Shown here: positions 63,784 through 64,000 of the stretch, piece by piece | Numbering within the stretch: position 1 is the stretch's first letter | Layout: each line of letters begins with the position of its first letter | From: AP-15 sp963772965 | Lineage (GTDB): Bacteria > Pseudomonadota > Alphaproteobacteria > ATCC43930 > CGMCC-115725 | Direction: 5' to 3' | Length of the DNA stretch: 64,000 nt | Assembly (NCBI GenBank): GCA_963772965.1 | Contig: CAVYZU010000006.1 | Location: 496,001 to 560,000 of the forward strand | The notes under the pieces: model-generated | What the model was told of the DNA's origin: nothing | The model's database searches: none | Seen by the model: the letters and a program-made list of their open reading frames with translations, nothing else | Made by a program: the position numbers and the translations under genes

Positions 63784-64000
63784 TCACTTCTCGCGCCGAG
63801 GCATGTTTTCCCGCAGGATCTCGTTGATGCGCGCCTGCCAGCCGCTTCCCTCCTGCCTGAACGCCTCCAGCACGTCGGTGTCGAGCCGCAGCGTCTGGTT
63901 GACCTTCTTATTCCCTTTCGGTGGCCTGCCACGGCGGCGGCGCATCAGCTCCTCGGTCGCCTTTTTCCCGATAATTTCAGGAAGCGCTTCCGTCGCTGGC
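63784..64000 (-). CDS. brnA: BrnA-type antitoxin, C-terminal part (runs off the window)
   Basis: The minus strand encodes the last 71 residues of a BrnA antitoxin: MRRRRGRPPKGNKKVNQTLR, LDTDVLEAFRQEGSGWQARI, NEILRENMPRREK and TGA at 63784-63786. The basic linker GRPPKGNKK followed by LRLDTDVLEAF and GWQARINEIL is the ribbon-helix-helix signature of the family. BrnA pairs with the RelE-fold ribonuclease BrnT, whose gene should lie just beyond the right edge. Confidence 0.85.
   Translation of the reverse strand, partial: PATEALPEIIGKKATEELMRRRRGRPPKGNKKVNQTLRLDTDVLEAFRQEGSGWQARINEILRENMPRREK

Noticed and set aside
1..64000. tRNA, rRNA or CRISPR array
   Set aside because: No tRNA-like cloverleaf, rRNA segment or regular repeat-spacer array was seen on either strand; scanning was by eye.

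Overview
The window is GC-rich DNA from an alphaproteobacterium. The left edge carries an argD-argF-hslO arrangement that is common in that class, and the recD2, EexN/VirB and MarR/LysR genes fit the same background. I cannot fix the genus from sequence alone. Only the two ends look like stable chromosome: the arginine genes (1-2312) on the left, and a cyclic-nucleotide-type phosphodiesterase plus a brnA antitoxin (62419-64000) on the right. Almost everything between is accessory DNA built from insertion sequences, transposons, toxin-antitoxin modules, plasmid remnants and broken genes.

Layout. 2.6-4.3 kb: a three-gene toxin/XRE/DUF3467 unit beside a remnant of a plasmid RepC replication protein. 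4.4-8.9 kb: a frameshifted DUF6880 gene, the helicase gene recD2 and a small DNA-binding-like protein. 9.3-10.7 kb: debris, including a broken TacA/TacT pair. 11.6-18.3 kb: a virB1-virB8 type IV secretion operon with an entry-exclusion lipoprotein gene, preceded by a 26-bp palindrome. It is cut inside virB8 by an IS6-family element. A second copy lies in opposite orientation 270 bp away, and the 8-bp flanks show that the DNA between them was inverted by intramolecular transposition. 20.6-25.5 kb: IS110 and integrase fragments, an intact RelE-like toxin/XRE antitoxin pair with a palindromic operator, and a frameshifted IS110 transposase. 25.6-29.5 kb: a minus-strand cassette of small unknown genes plus an Mrr-like nuclease; four genes are preceded by the same repeated promoter-like element. 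29.5-36.5 kb: IS6- and IS630-type elements around a broken reductase, a truncated acetyltransferase, two LuxR paralogues (one broken by a stop codon) and a Crp/Fnr regulator. 37-41 kb: an intact IS110 transposase, a hipBA module with repeated operator sites, and a RelA/SpoT-like fragment. 41.2-44.6 kb: a chimeric Tn3-family transposase.

44.8-58.0 kb is a coherent metabolic and efflux island lying between two direct copies of the same Tn3 right end. It holds a CmcJ-like oxidoreductase, SDR dehydrogenases, an EmrAB efflux pair, OsmC, SnoaL-like, tautomerase, class III CoA-transferase, DUF427 and alpha/beta hydrolase genes, with MarR and LysR regulators. A 20-bp box upstream of marR/SDR recurs upstream of emrA (18/20 identical), so one MarR regulator probably controls both sides. 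58.1-62.0 kb is a second Tn3-family transposon with recognisable ends, a serine resolvase and a frameshifted transposase.

Genes broken by single-base frameshifts or in-frame stops are unusually frequent (about a dozen and a half). Either this is a decaying mobile-DNA graveyard or some are indel errors in the assembly; raw reads would decide. The strongest leads are the cassette with repeated, apparently leaderless promoters, the shared MarR box, the IS6 inversion footprint that ended the secretion operon, and the Tn3-bounded metabolic island.
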